Source: a virus. Taken from it: 21,418 bases of DNA. Below are positions 6,382 through 13,849 of the stretch, piece after piece. Made by a program: the position numbers and the translations under genes. The stretch's first letter is position 1; each line of letters starts with the position of its first letter. The DNA lies in IMG/VR virus record IMGVR_UViG_3300045996_000551, positions 1-21,418 of that record. One strand, given 5' to 3'. The notes beneath the pieces were generated by a model. The model saw only the letters and a program-made list of their open reading frames with translations. It was not told where the DNA came from and made no database searches.

Positions 6382-7308
6382 CTATTTCCAGGCGTGCGGC
6401 CACGCCGCGACGAGTTCGGCATCTGGGGATGGCGCCGGCGCGCGGAACGCGACGTTGATCGACGACTGCGGCGGGATCGTGAAGAAGTCGGCGCGGGCCA
6501 GGTTGGGCTTTTGGTTGCCGCCGTTGAGGGTTACCGATCCGGTACCTGTGTTGATCTCCAGCACGGACTCGTCCGGGACCGTGCCGGTCCACTCGATCGT
6601 TTCGCCGGTGTCGGTGCGCTCGATGATCGGGCCGGTGACCGGGCCGTGAATGGAGAACACGATCGGCGCGTAGCCGGTGCCGTCGTTGGTGAGGACGAAC
6701 ACCCCGTTCTCCCCGGCGCCCGACTGCCACACGACGCCGGTCGTTCCGGCAGGACCGTTCCACTGCAGGTTGGCCCAGTTGATTCCGCCGGGCGCATCCC
6801 GCGCGAGCCGCGTCGATGCGGTGTTCAGGACGGCCGAGTAACGCTGCGGGTCCGGAGCGGCGAACTGCAGCGAGAAGTCCACTTGCAACGGTGACCGGTC
6901 GTAGCGGACCCGCACCAACGGTTCGTCGTCCAGTTCAACGAACGCAACCCGGTCCTCGCCGCTCCGGGCGTCGGTGTGCCGGAGCGGGTACAGCAGCTGT
7001 TCGTTGCCGCACAGCGCCCGCAGCTGGTCCCCGACCCGCAGAGCTGCGGCCGTGTCGGGCAGGCCTTCGGGCGTGGCGGGGATGTCCACGTATCCGGCCA
7101 GCACGTAGACCTTCTCGGCCCGCCAGTTCGGCGCCCGGTAGCTGCCTGACGCAGCCGGCTTCGCGGTCCGCGCCGACCTCGGCGTCGCGCCGCTCTCCCA
7201 CCCAGTGGGGGTGTCGACCACCCAGTAGCAGCCGTCGGCATCCGTGGTTCCGAACACGGTCCCGTCGATCGTCCAGGTCTCGACGTCGTCCATCAGCGGA
7301 GTGGTCAC
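6382..7308 (-). CDS. Distal tail (Dit-like) minor tail protein
   Basis: This 308-residue protein lies directly after the tape measure, where siphoviruses encode the distal tail protein that joins the tail tube to the tip. The N-terminal half has the usual beta-barrel pattern: 'PNWRAEKVYVLAGYVDIPATPEGL', a helical 'AALRVGDQLRALCGNEQLLYPL', 'RVRYDRSPLQVDFSLQF', and the typical 'AAPDPQRYS' that ends the first domain. The C-terminal half is a beta sandwich with 'VVWQSGAGENGVFVLTNDGT' and 'SVTLNGGNQKP', probably a galectin-like second domain. The GTG at 7308 overlaps the tape measure stop (GTGA) and has AGGGGTG six bases upstream, a better choice than the ATG at 7335. One molecule ring per tip is expected from the family. 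Confidence 0.8.
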   Translation of the reverse strand: MTTPLMDDVETWTIDGTVFGTTDADGCYWVVDTPTGWESGATPRSARTAKPAASGSYRAPNWRAEKVYVLAGYVDIPATPEGLPDTAAALRVGDQLRALCGNEQLLYPLRHTDARSGEDRVAFVELDDEPLVRVRYDRSPLQVDFSLQFAAPDPQRYSAVLNTASTRLARDAPGGINWANLQWNGPAGTTGVVWQSGAGENGVFVLTNDGTGYAPIVFSIHGPVTGPIIERTDTGETIEWTGTVPDESVLEINTGTGSVTLNGGNQKPNLARADFFTIPPQSSINVAFRAPAPSPDAELVAAWPHAWK

Positions 7309-10300
7309 GGCGTCACCCCTGGCTTCGTGTTCCACGCCAGCACCCGGGACGTCTTCGCCGCGATCGAGTCCAGGCTGTCGGTCGGTGCGCCGTAGTTGTT
7401 CACCGTGATGCCGCCGCTGCTGGTGCCGTCGCCGCCGACCGGCAGGATCGACCCGAGCGAAGACTCCGCCGCACCCGCCAACGTCCGGGCCGCGGCACGC
7501 ACCGCTTCGACCCGGTTCAACATGCCCTCGGCGAACCCCTCCGCGAGCGCCTGCCCTCGATACGGCGTCCAGCCGCGACCCGAGAACGGGCCCTCAACCG
7601 CAGGCGACGACGGGAAGTTGTTCGCGGCCGCCTTGGCCAGCGCTCGGGCCGCGTTGCGAACCTCGTTCTCGGCCGAGCGGATGCCGTCGGCGAACCCCTT
7701 ACCCAACGACGCACCAGAGGCGTAGAACGAGGCCCTCGCGAACGTCTCACGTGCCTTGTCCGCGAGCTTCTGTGCCTCGTTCGCCGTCTGCTGGCCGGCG
7801 CGACCCATCGCGGTCGGCAGCTCACCGAACTTGCCCTTCGCGATCTCGGTCGCCCGCCCAAGGTCGCCAGTGAGGTAACGGGCGATCAGCGCCGTGTACT
7901 GGGCGATCTTGTCGGCCTTGCGTGCCTCTGCAGCGACGATCGCCTTCTCTGCGGCCAACGCCGCCTCGATCGCGCCCTCGAACGCCCTACGCTGGTCTTC
8001 CTCGGCCTGTATCGCGGCCTCGCCTGTGCGCTGGAACTCTTTCTGGACTCTTCCTGTGGACTCGGCGAGGTGCTCCGACCACGCGGCCGCGATGCCCGTG
8101 CCCTCGCGGAATCGGCCCTCGGTTAGTCCGAACAGCTCTTCGACCTCGCTGGCGAACTCGCCGACGATCTGGACCAAGCCGCCGACGATGTCGGCTACCA
8201 GGCCCAGGACCAGGCCCAGGATCTCGATGAACGGGCCCAACACCTGAGTCCACACCACGAACAAGTCGACGAGCGGAGCGATCAGCGGTACCAGTGCCAC
8301 CAGTAGGTCGAGCAACGGTGGCAGCAGCGTCTCGATCATCGGGAGCAGCGCGTCGACCAAATCGAGGAACGCGTCGACGAGGTCCGGTAGATGGGGCGCC
8401 AGCGCGTCGACCAACTGCTCGACCACGTCGGCGAGGACCGGCGCGATCTTCCCGAGCACCCGCGCGAGCGCGGTCAGGATGGTGCCACTCAGCTCGGCCA
8501 GGTCCGGCAAGATCGGCGCCAGCTCGGTGATCAGGTCACCGAAGGCCTCGGCCATCGCGACGATGCCGTCGATCAGCTCCGGGTTGCTCAGGGCCTCGGC
8601 CAGGTTTTCGGCGAGCACCTCGGCGACGTCGGCGAAGGCGGGGCCGACGCGCTCGAGGATGGTGCCGAGCGACTCGCCGAGGACTCCGACCAGCTCGCCG
8701 AGTGCGGGCAGGGCAGGCGCCAGCGCCTCGAGGAAGCTGCCGAACCCTTCGGCGAACGCCAGGATGCCAGGCTCGGCGACCCTCAAGGCTTCACCGATGG
8801 CCTTGAGAACGACCGAGACGGACGGGCCGACGATCGTGCCGATCTCGGCGAGGATTGGCAGGATGTCGTTGGCGAACAACAGGAACAGGTCCTCGAGGAC
8901 CGGCATGATCGCTTCGGCGGCCTGCTGCGCGGACTTGAAGAAGTTCCCGAACGCCTCCTGGCCGGCGGCCGAGGCGGTGAAGTTCTCGAACCGCTCGGTG
9001 ATCTGCTCGATGATGTCCAGCAGACCGGCGCCGGAAGTGTTGCCAGCACTGAGGATGTTGCCGAACCCGACGGCGACGTTCCCGATGATCGTGCCGAGCT
9101 GGGTCAGTGTGTCCAGCGCCCGCTGGATGAACGCTTCGAGCTGCCCGGTTTCCCGCGCGTTGGAGATGAAGTCGCGGAACTTCTCGGCGATGGTCGTGAA
9201 CCCGCCGGCAAGTTCCGGTAGGAACCCGGATCCGACTGCGGCGATGTCGCGCAGGGCCTCGGAGAACAGGGCGCCGGCGGGTGCGAGTTCGGCGAAGGCC
9301 TTCGTGATGTTGGAGGCCATCAGTTCGGTGTCGGCGACGCTGCGCGCGCTGGTCGCGAACGCCACCCACTCCCGCGCGCCGAGGTTGAGCTGTGCCGCGA
9401 CACCGGATAGCGCGGTCTTCAGGCCGGGGAGCTGCGCGTCGGCGAGCGTCGTGATGGTGTCGGCCATGTCGCGGAACAGGGAGTCCTGCACCGCCATGCG
9501 CAGCTCGCGCCACGCCGGCCCCAAATTGCGCACCGCGACCGCGGTCGCCTGCGCCTCCGGGCTCAGGTTCTTCAGGGCCTCGCGGAACTCGTCGATGTCA
9601 TCGGCTTTGATCGCGTCGCCGATGCCCTCGAAACCCACGACCAGCGCGCCGATGGCCGCCGCCCCTGCCGCACCCACCGCGGGCAGGAGAGCGACCGCAC
9701 CAACCGCGTCGGATAGCGCCGCGGCGAGCGTGACGATCCCGCCGGCCGCGGCCTGGCCGCCGAGCGTGGCGAGACCGAGGCCGGACAGCGCGCCGCCGAG
9801 CGCGAGGACCTGCGCGGTCACCTGCACGATGTTGCGGATCTCCAGGTCGAACTCGATGTCCATCCCGGACAGCCGGCGCCGCATCGACTCCAGCCGGCCG
9901 CGCAGCACCGGTTCCTGGGACGGCGGGATCGACGCCTCGACCGCGGCGATCTGGTCACGCAGTTTGCGGCGCAGCTGGTCGGCCTGCTCCGGGTCGACCG
10001 GGATCTCGATGCGCAGCGTCCGCTCGATCTCCAAGATCTGCGCGTTGAGCTGCGCGCGCATCCGCGCACCGTCGGCCGTGGTCGGGATCTCCATGGCCAG
10101 CTGGCTGGTCAACCGCCGCAGGTCGTTCTGCAGCTGCCTGCGGAAGGCGTCGTCGAGCGGGTTCTCAACCTTGACCGGAACGTCGACGGTCGGGATCGAG
10201 CCCTGCACGGCGGTGATCTGCTCACGCAGTTTCCGCCGCAGCTCGGTCGCCTTCTCCGGGTCGGTCGGGATCTCCACCCTGACCGACTTCTCGATCTCCG

Positions 10301-10655
10301 CGATCTGCGCGCCCAACTCGGCACGCAGCTTGTCCCCGTCGGCCGACGCCGGGATCTGGAGGTCCAGCTGGCCGGCCAGGGCTCGCAGCTCGGCCTGCAG
10401 CCGCGCCCGGAACCGCGCGTCGATCGGGTTCTCGGCCTCGGTCGGCACCTTGACCGGCGGCGCGTTCTCCGTCTTCTCCCGCTGCTTGCGGATCGTCTCG
10501 TCGAACCCGCGGTCGTCGAGCACGACCGGCAGGACGACACGCAGCGTGCGCTCGACCCGCTGCAGGTACTTCTCGAGCGACCGGGCGAACACAGACGTGT
10601 CCGGGAGTGCGCGGACGCCGATTCTGGCGCGTTCCACGACTCCCGGACTGGTCAT
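7305..10655 (-). CDS. Tape measure protein
   Basis: At 1116 residues this is the longest gene in the window, placed after the frameshifted chaperone as in most siphoviruses. Such proteins set tail length and leave with the DNA; at roughly 0.15 nm per residue the tail would be near 165 nm. Charged helices at 20-265 contain about two and a half copies of an 89-residue repeat. A glycine/alanine-rich hydrophobic stretch (about 278-350) is a candidate membrane-inserting part. A long hydrophobic helical region of loosely repeated 'LAPALPDLAELV'-like units spans about 640-830. The end has 'SSPAVEGPFSGRGW' flanked by two copies of a 31-residue helix (981-1011, 1034-1064). The start overlaps the upstream stop as ATGA, with AGGAGGT eight bases upstream. 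No lysozyme or peptidase domain is recognisable. Confidence 0.95.
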   Translation of the reverse strand: MTSPGVVERARIGVRALPDTSVFARSLEKYLQRVERTLRVVLPVVLDDRGFDETIRKQREKTENAPPVKVPTEAENPIDARFRARLQAELRALAGQLDLQIPASADGDKLRAELGAQIAEIEKSVRVEIPTDPEKATELRRKLREQITAVQGSIPTVDVPVKVENPLDDAFRRQLQNDLRRLTSQLAMEIPTTADGARMRAQLNAQILEIERTLRIEIPVDPEQADQLRRKLRDQIAAVEASIPPSQEPVLRGRLESMRRRLSGMDIEFDLEIRNIVQVTAQVLALGGALSGLGLATLGGQAAAGGIVTLAAALSDAVGAVALLPAVGAAGAAAIGALVVGFEGIGDAIKADDIDEFREALKNLSPEAQATAVAVRNLGPAWRELRMAVQDSLFRDMADTITTLADAQLPGLKTALSGVAAQLNLGAREWVAFATSARSVADTELMASNITKAFAELAPAGALFSEALRDIAAVGSGFLPELAGGFTTIAEKFRDFISNARETGQLEAFIQRALDTLTQLGTIIGNVAVGFGNILSAGNTSGAGLLDIIEQITERFENFTASAAGQEAFGNFFKSAQQAAEAIMPVLEDLFLLFANDILPILAEIGTIVGPSVSVVLKAIGEALRVAEPGILAFAEGFGSFLEALAPALPALGELVGVLGESLGTILERVGPAFADVAEVLAENLAEALSNPELIDGIVAMAEAFGDLITELAPILPDLAELSGTILTALARVLGKIAPVLADVVEQLVDALAPHLPDLVDAFLDLVDALLPMIETLLPPLLDLLVALVPLIAPLVDLFVVWTQVLGPFIEILGLVLGLVADIVGGLVQIVGEFASEVEELFGLTEGRFREGTGIAAAWSEHLAESTGRVQKEFQRTGEAAIQAEEDQRRAFEGAIEAALAAEKAIVAAEARKADKIAQYTALIARYLTGDLGRATEIAKGKFGELPTAMGRAGQQTANEAQKLADKARETFARASFYASGASLGKGFADGIRSAENEVRNAARALAKAAANNFPSSPAVEGPFSGRGWTPYRGQALAEGFAEGMLNRVEAVRAAARTLAGAAESSLGSILPVGGDGTSSGGITVNNYGAPTDSLDSIAAKTSRVLAWNTKPGVTP
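7464..7715 (-). repeat. Duplicated 31-residue helix near tape measure C-terminus
   Basis: Residues 981-1011 and 1034-1064 of the tape measure align over 31 positions with about 15 identities (for example 'LGKGFADGI' with 'LAEGFAEGM' and 'VRNAARALAKAA' with 'VRAAARTLAGAA'). The 22-residue 'FPSSPAVEGPFSGRGW' turn separates them. Confidence 0.75.
9915..10433 (-). repeat. Tandem 89-residue repeats in tape measure N-terminal region
   Basis: Residues 75-163 and 164-247 align with each other: 'ENPIDARFRARLQAELRAL' with 'ENPLDDAFRRQLQNDLRRL', and 'VRVEIPTDPEKATELRRKL' with 'LRIEIPVDPEQADQLRRKL'. A half copy ('VERTLRVVLPVVLDD') lies before them at residues 34-48. The period is about 267 bases. Confidence 0.85.
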
Positions 10656-11646
10656 CCGCCAGCACCTCCTGCGCGTCGTCGGAGTGCTGCTCGGGGTGCT
10701 TTTCGCAATGCGTCCCGGCCAGTGGCGTTGCGGATCTTGGGCCGCGGCGCGGGATCAGGGCGCTTGCCCTTGCCGCCGCCGCGTTGCCAGTTCGCTCCGG
10801 AGACGGCGTCCAGGATGTTGGAGAGCAACATCCGTTCGTACGTCCAGTTCCGCCAACCCATCTTCTTTGTCCGATCACCACTGTCTGGTGTGGACTCCAT
10901 GACGGCCGCCCAGTAAGCGCCGCCCTCCGGAAGATGGGGGAGCAGCCGCAGAACCCGGTCGGCCGTGACCCCGGTGGCCCACCGGTACAGGTCGAGCAGG
11001 TTGATGCCGATGCCCTGCAGGTCGTACAACAGCTCGTCGCCGTACTGGTCGATCTCTTTGCCTAGCTCGAAGCTTTTCCCACCTGCGTCCTACGCGCGTA
11101 GCGAAGGAACATCGACAGGACGTCCGAGTCGTCGGCAGTGGACAGCCACGCACGGAAGACGTCGGCGTCCTCGGCGGCCAGCACGAGCACCTCCTCGAAC
11201 CCGCCGACGACACGCGTCACCAGGGCCGCGCGGCGCGTGGCGGCCGCCACGCGACGGAAGTCGACCGGCCCGCGGTGCGCCTGGTCGACGGCCGCGACGA
11301 TCGCGTCACGACCCATGTCCTTGGTGACCTCGACGCCCTTGTCCGCTGCGTACGTGGACCAAGCCGCGCGGCCGGCGTTCCCCTTCGGACGGTCAGGATC
11401 CGGGACGGCCGGCTCGGCGACGGTCTCGGGCTCGGGCTCGTCGCGCTGCCCCTGGAGTTCGGGCAGCTTCTCGATCACGTCGGCGTAGGCGTCCAAAATG
11501 GCCGCCCGGTCGACGCGCGGCAGCGCCAGCAGCGGTCGCATCTCCGGCCAGTCCTCCGGCCACGGCTCTGCCGCCAGAGCGGCTTCCTCGGCCATCTCGG
11601 CGGCACGGTCGACAGGCGGAGCGTCCTTCTGGGGTGCAGGCTTCAT
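10652..11646 (-). CDS. Tail assembly chaperone, -1 frameshift fusion product (G-T type)
   Basis: The upstream chaperone frame (11646 to 11074) is joined by a -1 ribosomal shift at GGGAAAA (11080-11074) to a second frame running from 11074 to the stop at 10652. This predicts a 331-residue fusion: 191 residues from the first frame, then SFELGKEIDQYGDELLYDLQ and onward. The second frame has no good start of its own (a TTG at 11029 is the nearest), which supports production by frameshift only. In lambda the equivalent gpG and gpGT bind the tape measure and recruit tail tube subunits, and the ratio of the two matters. The C-terminal part is rich in R, K, P and G. The stop overlaps the tape measure start (ATGA), so shifted ribosomes may couple to it. 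Confidence 0.85.
11062..11646 (-). CDS. Tail assembly chaperone, unshifted product (G type)
   Basis: This 194-residue protein ends at the TAG three codons after the slippery site. Layout: a proline- and alanine-rich acidic N-terminus, a helical part around 'EMRPLLALPRVDRAAILDAYADVIEKLPEL' (35-65), a linker of E, P and A, a small 'RPKGNAGRAAWSTYA...VEVTKDM' module (84-121), and a helical C-terminal domain ('VVGGFEEVLVLAAEDADVFRAWLSTADDSDVLSMFLRYA', 147-184) typical of tail chaperones before the shift site. I chose the ATG at 11646; a longer version to 11715 would read through a strong stem-loop and lacks a ribosome binding site. The GAGAGTGAG before 11646 is only a moderate match. The adjoining tape measure is its expected client. 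Confidence 0.85.
   Translation of the reverse strand: MKPAPQKDAPPVDRAAEMAEEAALAAEPWPEDWPEMRPLLALPRVDRAAILDAYADVIEKLPELQGQRDEPEPETVAEPAVPDPDRPKGNAGRAAWSTYAADKGVEVTKDMGRDAIVAAVDQAHRGPVDFRRVAAATRRAALVTRVVGGFEEVLVLAAEDADVFRAWLSTADDSDVLSMFLRYARRTQVGKASS
11074..11080 (-). other. Programmed -1 frameshift slippery site GGGAAAA
   Basis: In the first chaperone frame the codons read GTG GGA AAA GCT, so the heptamer G GGA AAA is in the canonical X XXY YYZ register. After a -1 slip the codons GGG AAA re-pair and reading continues AGC TTC GAG. The zero-frame stop TAG is at 11064-11062. A small AGCT-TCG-AGCT hairpin could form directly downstream. Confidence 0.9.
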
Positions 11647-11694
11647 CGCAGGCTCACTCTCGGAGATAGGGATGGGCGCAGGCTGCAAGTGGCC

Positions 11695-11728
11695 CGGCGG
11701 CCGACCCGCCTGCACAAGTCGGCCGCCG
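11695..11728 (-). terminator. Perfect stem-loop after major tail protein gene
   Basis: The arms 11718-11728 and 11695-11705 are exact complements over 11 bases (minus strand CGGCGGCCGAC and GTCGGCCGCCG) with a 12-base loop. The element starts nine bases after the major tail protein stop and ends 49 bases before the chaperone start. No T-run follows, which is common for actinobacterial terminators. It probably acts as an attenuator or RNA-stabilising element. Confidence 0.65.
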
Positions 11729-11736
11729 AGGTCTCG

Positions 11737-12300
11737 TTAGGCCAGAACCTCGAACCGCTCGCCGATCCAGCCGTTGGGCTCGGTGCCCTGCAGCCAGGTC
11801 ATGCGCAGCGGGAACGTCATGAAGCCCTCGGCTGCGTTTCCCAGCGCGCCGGTGCCGATGATCGAGGCCCGCGCCTTGTACTGGGCGGCCACCTCGTCGC
11901 CGTCGAAGTAGACGATCACCACGGCCTTCTCGATCGGCACGTTCGTGGCCGGCTCGTTGAAGATGCCCGCCCCGGGCGTGGTGCCGCCGCCGTAGAAGTA
12001 CTCCAGCGTCTCGGAAAGCACCTGGATCGAGCTGATGTTCATGCCCTCGACGATCGCCGAGATCGACTCGCGCAGCCGCGGGTTCTGCCGGCTGCCACGG
12101 ACCGTGGACTCGCCGCCCTCACGGAACGGCGCGAAGTCGTTCTCCAGGCTGGTGTGTCCGAAGTTGACCCACCCGGTCAGGGTCGGTGTCGGCAGCGTGA
12201 GCGCTGCGATCTCGACCGGTGTCGGCGGGGTGGTGTTCGGGTCAGCGACGAAAATATGGGCAACCGCCGCCTCCATCGGGGAGTCGTCGTCGAGTGCCAT
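11737..12300 (-). CDS. Major tail protein (tail tube subunit)
   Basis: This 187-residue protein sits between the tail terminator and the frameshifted chaperone, the usual place of the tube protein. The sequence fits a tube beta sandwich: 'AHIFVADPNTTPP' and 'WVNFGHTSLENDF' near the N-terminus, 'SAIVEGMNISSIQVLSETLEYFYGG' (a characteristic helix of tube proteins) in the middle, and 'IEKAVVIVYFDGDEVAAQYKARASI' and 'FMTFPLRMTWLQG' towards the end. The ATG has a strong GGAGGAACC just upstream, consistent with high expression, and a strong stem-loop follows the stop. There is no C-terminal Ig-like extension, unlike many long-tailed phages. Fairly sure from order, size and pattern. Confidence 0.9.
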   Translation of the reverse strand: MALDDDSPMEAAVAHIFVADPNTTPPTPVEIAALTLPTPTLTGWVNFGHTSLENDFAPFREGGESTVRGSRQNPRLRESISAIVEGMNISSIQVLSETLEYFYGGGTTPGAGIFNEPATNVPIEKAVVIVYFDGDEVAAQYKARASIIGTGALGNAAEGFMTFPLRMTWLQGTEPNGWIGERFEVLA

Positions 12301-12351
12301 GGTTCCTCCACAGTGGATGAGGGGTGGTCAGGACTGCAGGCAGGTTGAAGC

Positions 12352-12768
12352 TCAGGTCGACCGGGGTGGCCGGGTTCCGATCTCGAAGGTGCTGAAGTTG
12401 CGCCACACCGCGTCCATGCCGGACGGGATGCGCTGCGGGCCGGACAACTTCCGGAAGCGGGAGATGTGGCCCTCGGCGGTGACGGTCTGGGAACGCCAGG
12501 CCGTCCAGAGCCCGACTCGGCACGCCTCGGCCAAGTCGGCGCAGCCGCGGCGAGAGTCGGCGGTCATACAGTGCACGTCCACGATGGACAGACCACCGAA
12601 CTGCGGATGCCGGTCGGCACCACCGCGACCGATCATGATCACCAACGGCAGGTGGTCGGATGCGTCGGCTTCCTGCTCGGTGCGGACCCGAACGCTGTCG
12701 CCGAGGAATTCAGCGAGCAGCAGCCGGGCCAAGCTGTCGGCGTCGGGGAGCATGCGCGGGTAGGTCAT
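12352..12768 (-). CDS. Tail terminator / tail completion protein
   Basis: This 138-residue protein has an alpha/beta pattern: 'LPDADSLARLLLAEFLGDSVRVRTE', a strand 'LPLVIMIGRGG', then 'GLSIVDVHCMTADSRRGCADLAEACRVGLWTAW' and a final strand 'FSTFEIGTRPP'. This arrangement of a short N-terminal helix, strand and long helix matches the tail terminator group, which caps the tail tube and connects it to the head. It lies immediately before the major tail protein, as expected. The start at 12768 has the best ribosome binding site of the region (AGGAGGT four bases upstream). Reading frames further upstream only mirror the neighbouring genes. The call is from pattern and context, not from a diagnostic motif. 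Confidence 0.75.
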   Translation of the reverse strand: MTYPRMLPDADSLARLLLAEFLGDSVRVRTEQEADASDHLPLVIMIGRGGADRHPQFGGLSIVDVHCMTADSRRGCADLAEACRVGLWTAWRSQTVTAEGHISRFRKLSGPQRIPSGMDAVWRNFSTFEIGTRPPRST

Positions 12769-12776
12769 CGCACCTC

Positions 12777-13067
12777 CTACAGGTCGGCGGCCCGGCCCAA
12801 GATGTTCAAGCCCTCGACGAATTTCCCATTCGGTGCGAGGTGGCCGAGTTCGGCGGCGATCGCGCCTCCGTCGTCGTCGACGAGCAGGACGAGCCAGTCG
12901 GTCTTGCCGCCGAACTCGACCTCGATCCGCATCGATCCGGTGTCGCGGTGCTCGGCGAGCAGCGCTCTGGCCTTGTCGGCCGTGGCTTCGGCGAGCTGGC
13001 GGACCGCTTCGAGCACCTCTGGCAGGTGCGCGACGTGGTCGTTGAGTTTCGGGTGGACCCAGGCCAT
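12777..13067 (-). CDS. Neck/connector protein, DUF5403-like
   Basis: This 96-residue protein starts MAWVHPKLNDHVAHLPEV. Then come a helix ('VLEAVRQLAEATADKARALLAEHRDTG') and strands 'MRIEVEFGGKTDWLVLLVDD' ending with 'IAAELGHLAPNG'. This pattern is that of an actinophage family I know as DUF5403, which occupies the gene position of HK97 gp10-type neck proteins. The ATG shares one base with the previous stop (TGATG), so translation is coupled, and the tail terminator gene starts nine bases after its stop. The exact role in the head-tail junction is not established; it may act during joining of heads to tails. Confidence 0.75.
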   Translation of the reverse strand: MAWVHPKLNDHVAHLPEVLEAVRQLAEATADKARALLAEHRDTGSMRIEVEFGGKTDWLVLLVDDDGGAIAAELGHLAPNGKFVEGLNILGRAADL

Positions 13068-13420
13068 CAGGTGCCGGCGGCCTTGCGGGCCTTGATCCGG
13101 TATGTGCGGTGCGCGGTCGCGTCGGACCCGTTGTGGCGGCCCGGGTCGCCGACCAGGTCCCATGTCCGGCCGTCCCACTCGACCCGCGCCCACGCTCCGA
13201 TCGGGACGGTCTCGCCACGGTTCGGCCGGAACCGGTACGTCGTGTCGACGACCTGACTGGTTCCGCCCTCGGTGGACGTGTCGTTCCCGATCGGCTGCAC
13301 CGAGCCCATGACCGGGACACCGACGTCGCCGGCGCGCCACACCGAGTTCTCTTCGGGATCGGTGGTCTCGACCATCGGGTAGATGACCACCAGCTCGTTG
13401 CCCTCGTCGAGCAGACTCAC
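13067..13420 (-). CDS. Head closure / head-tail stopper protein
   Basis: This 117-residue beta-rich protein ('ELVVIYPMVETTDPEENSVWRAG', 'PVMGSVQPIG', 'TTYRFRPNRGETVPIGAWARVEWDGRTWDLVGDP') resembles small barrel-forming head-closure proteins that plug the portal-connector channel after packaging. The pattern 'W..VEWDGRTWDLVGDPGRHNGS' is common in the family from actinophages. I chose the GTG at 13420 because it overlaps the previous stop as GTGA and has GGAG five bases upstream. Starting at 13462 would add about 14 residues but overlap the previous gene by 46 bases. It is located between the connector and the DUF5403-like gene, as expected. Confidence 0.75.
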   Translation of the reverse strand: MSLLDEGNELVVIYPMVETTDPEENSVWRAGDVGVPVMGSVQPIGNDTSTEGGTSQVVDTTYRFRPNRGETVPIGAWARVEWDGRTWDLVGDPGRHNGSDATAHRTYRIKARKAAGT

Positions 13421-13845
13421 CACAGCTCCGGCCGGCGTGGTGGGCACGGGTCGCGACGCCACGCGGTCGCCAACACCGTGTCGGTGCTGGAAACGGCGTA
13501 GGTGGACGACTTCCCGTACCCGAGTTCCTCCAGGTCCTCGTCCGTGACGGTCAGCTCACCCGATGCCGACCGGGTGTCCCGGCCGTACGAGTAATCGCCG
13601 TCCGTCTCCGTGCGGTAGCCCTCAGGGTTCCGCAACACCCTGATGACCATCCGGACGATGACGTCGCCGACGTCCTCCGGGGCGAGCTGGCCGCCGGCCA
13701 CACGGGCATCCAGACCGGGCGCACGCCGCCGCAGCAACCGGTGCGCCCGGTCCAGCTTGTCCTGGACGTACGGAACGCGGGACTCCGGCACAGGCCGGTT
13801 CCAGGCGCTCCGCACGTCCTCGACGCCGGCGTAGACCGCAGCCAT
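13417..13845 (-). CDS. Head-tail connector, Gp19/Gp15/Gp42 family
   Basis: This 142-residue protein begins with a helical domain ('YAGVEDVRSAWNRPVPESRVPYVQDKLDRAHRLLRRRAPGLDARV') followed by 'DVGDVIVRMVIRVLRNPEGYRTETDGDYSYGRD' and 'LTVTDEDLEELGY'. That is the known pattern of the phage Gp19/Gp15/Gp42 adaptor family, in which the 'RNPEGYRxExxGxYSYxxD' stretch is diagnostic. These proteins form the ring attached below the portal. The ATG lies four bases after the stop of the preceding small gene, and no clear ribosome binding site is seen, so coupling is likely. The last about 15 residues are rich in R and P and overlap the start of the closure gene. Confidence 0.85.
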   Translation of the reverse strand: MAAVYAGVEDVRSAWNRPVPESRVPYVQDKLDRAHRLLRRRAPGLDARVAGGQLAPEDVGDVIVRMVIRVLRNPEGYRTETDGDYSYGRDTRSASGELTVTDEDLEELGYGKSSTYAVSSTDTVLATAWRRDPCPPRRPELW

Positions 13846-13849
13846 GGGA

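Noticed and set aside
8479-10902. 807-codon plus-strand frame across the tape measure
   Set aside because: It is an antisense shadow; the serine/arginine-rich product is typical of the reverse frame of GC-rich coding DNA.
11180-11205. AGGAGG with spaced GTG inside the chaperone gene
   Set aside because: The purines simply encode E-E-V within a conserved helix, and an internal product would be a fragment of the C-terminal domain.
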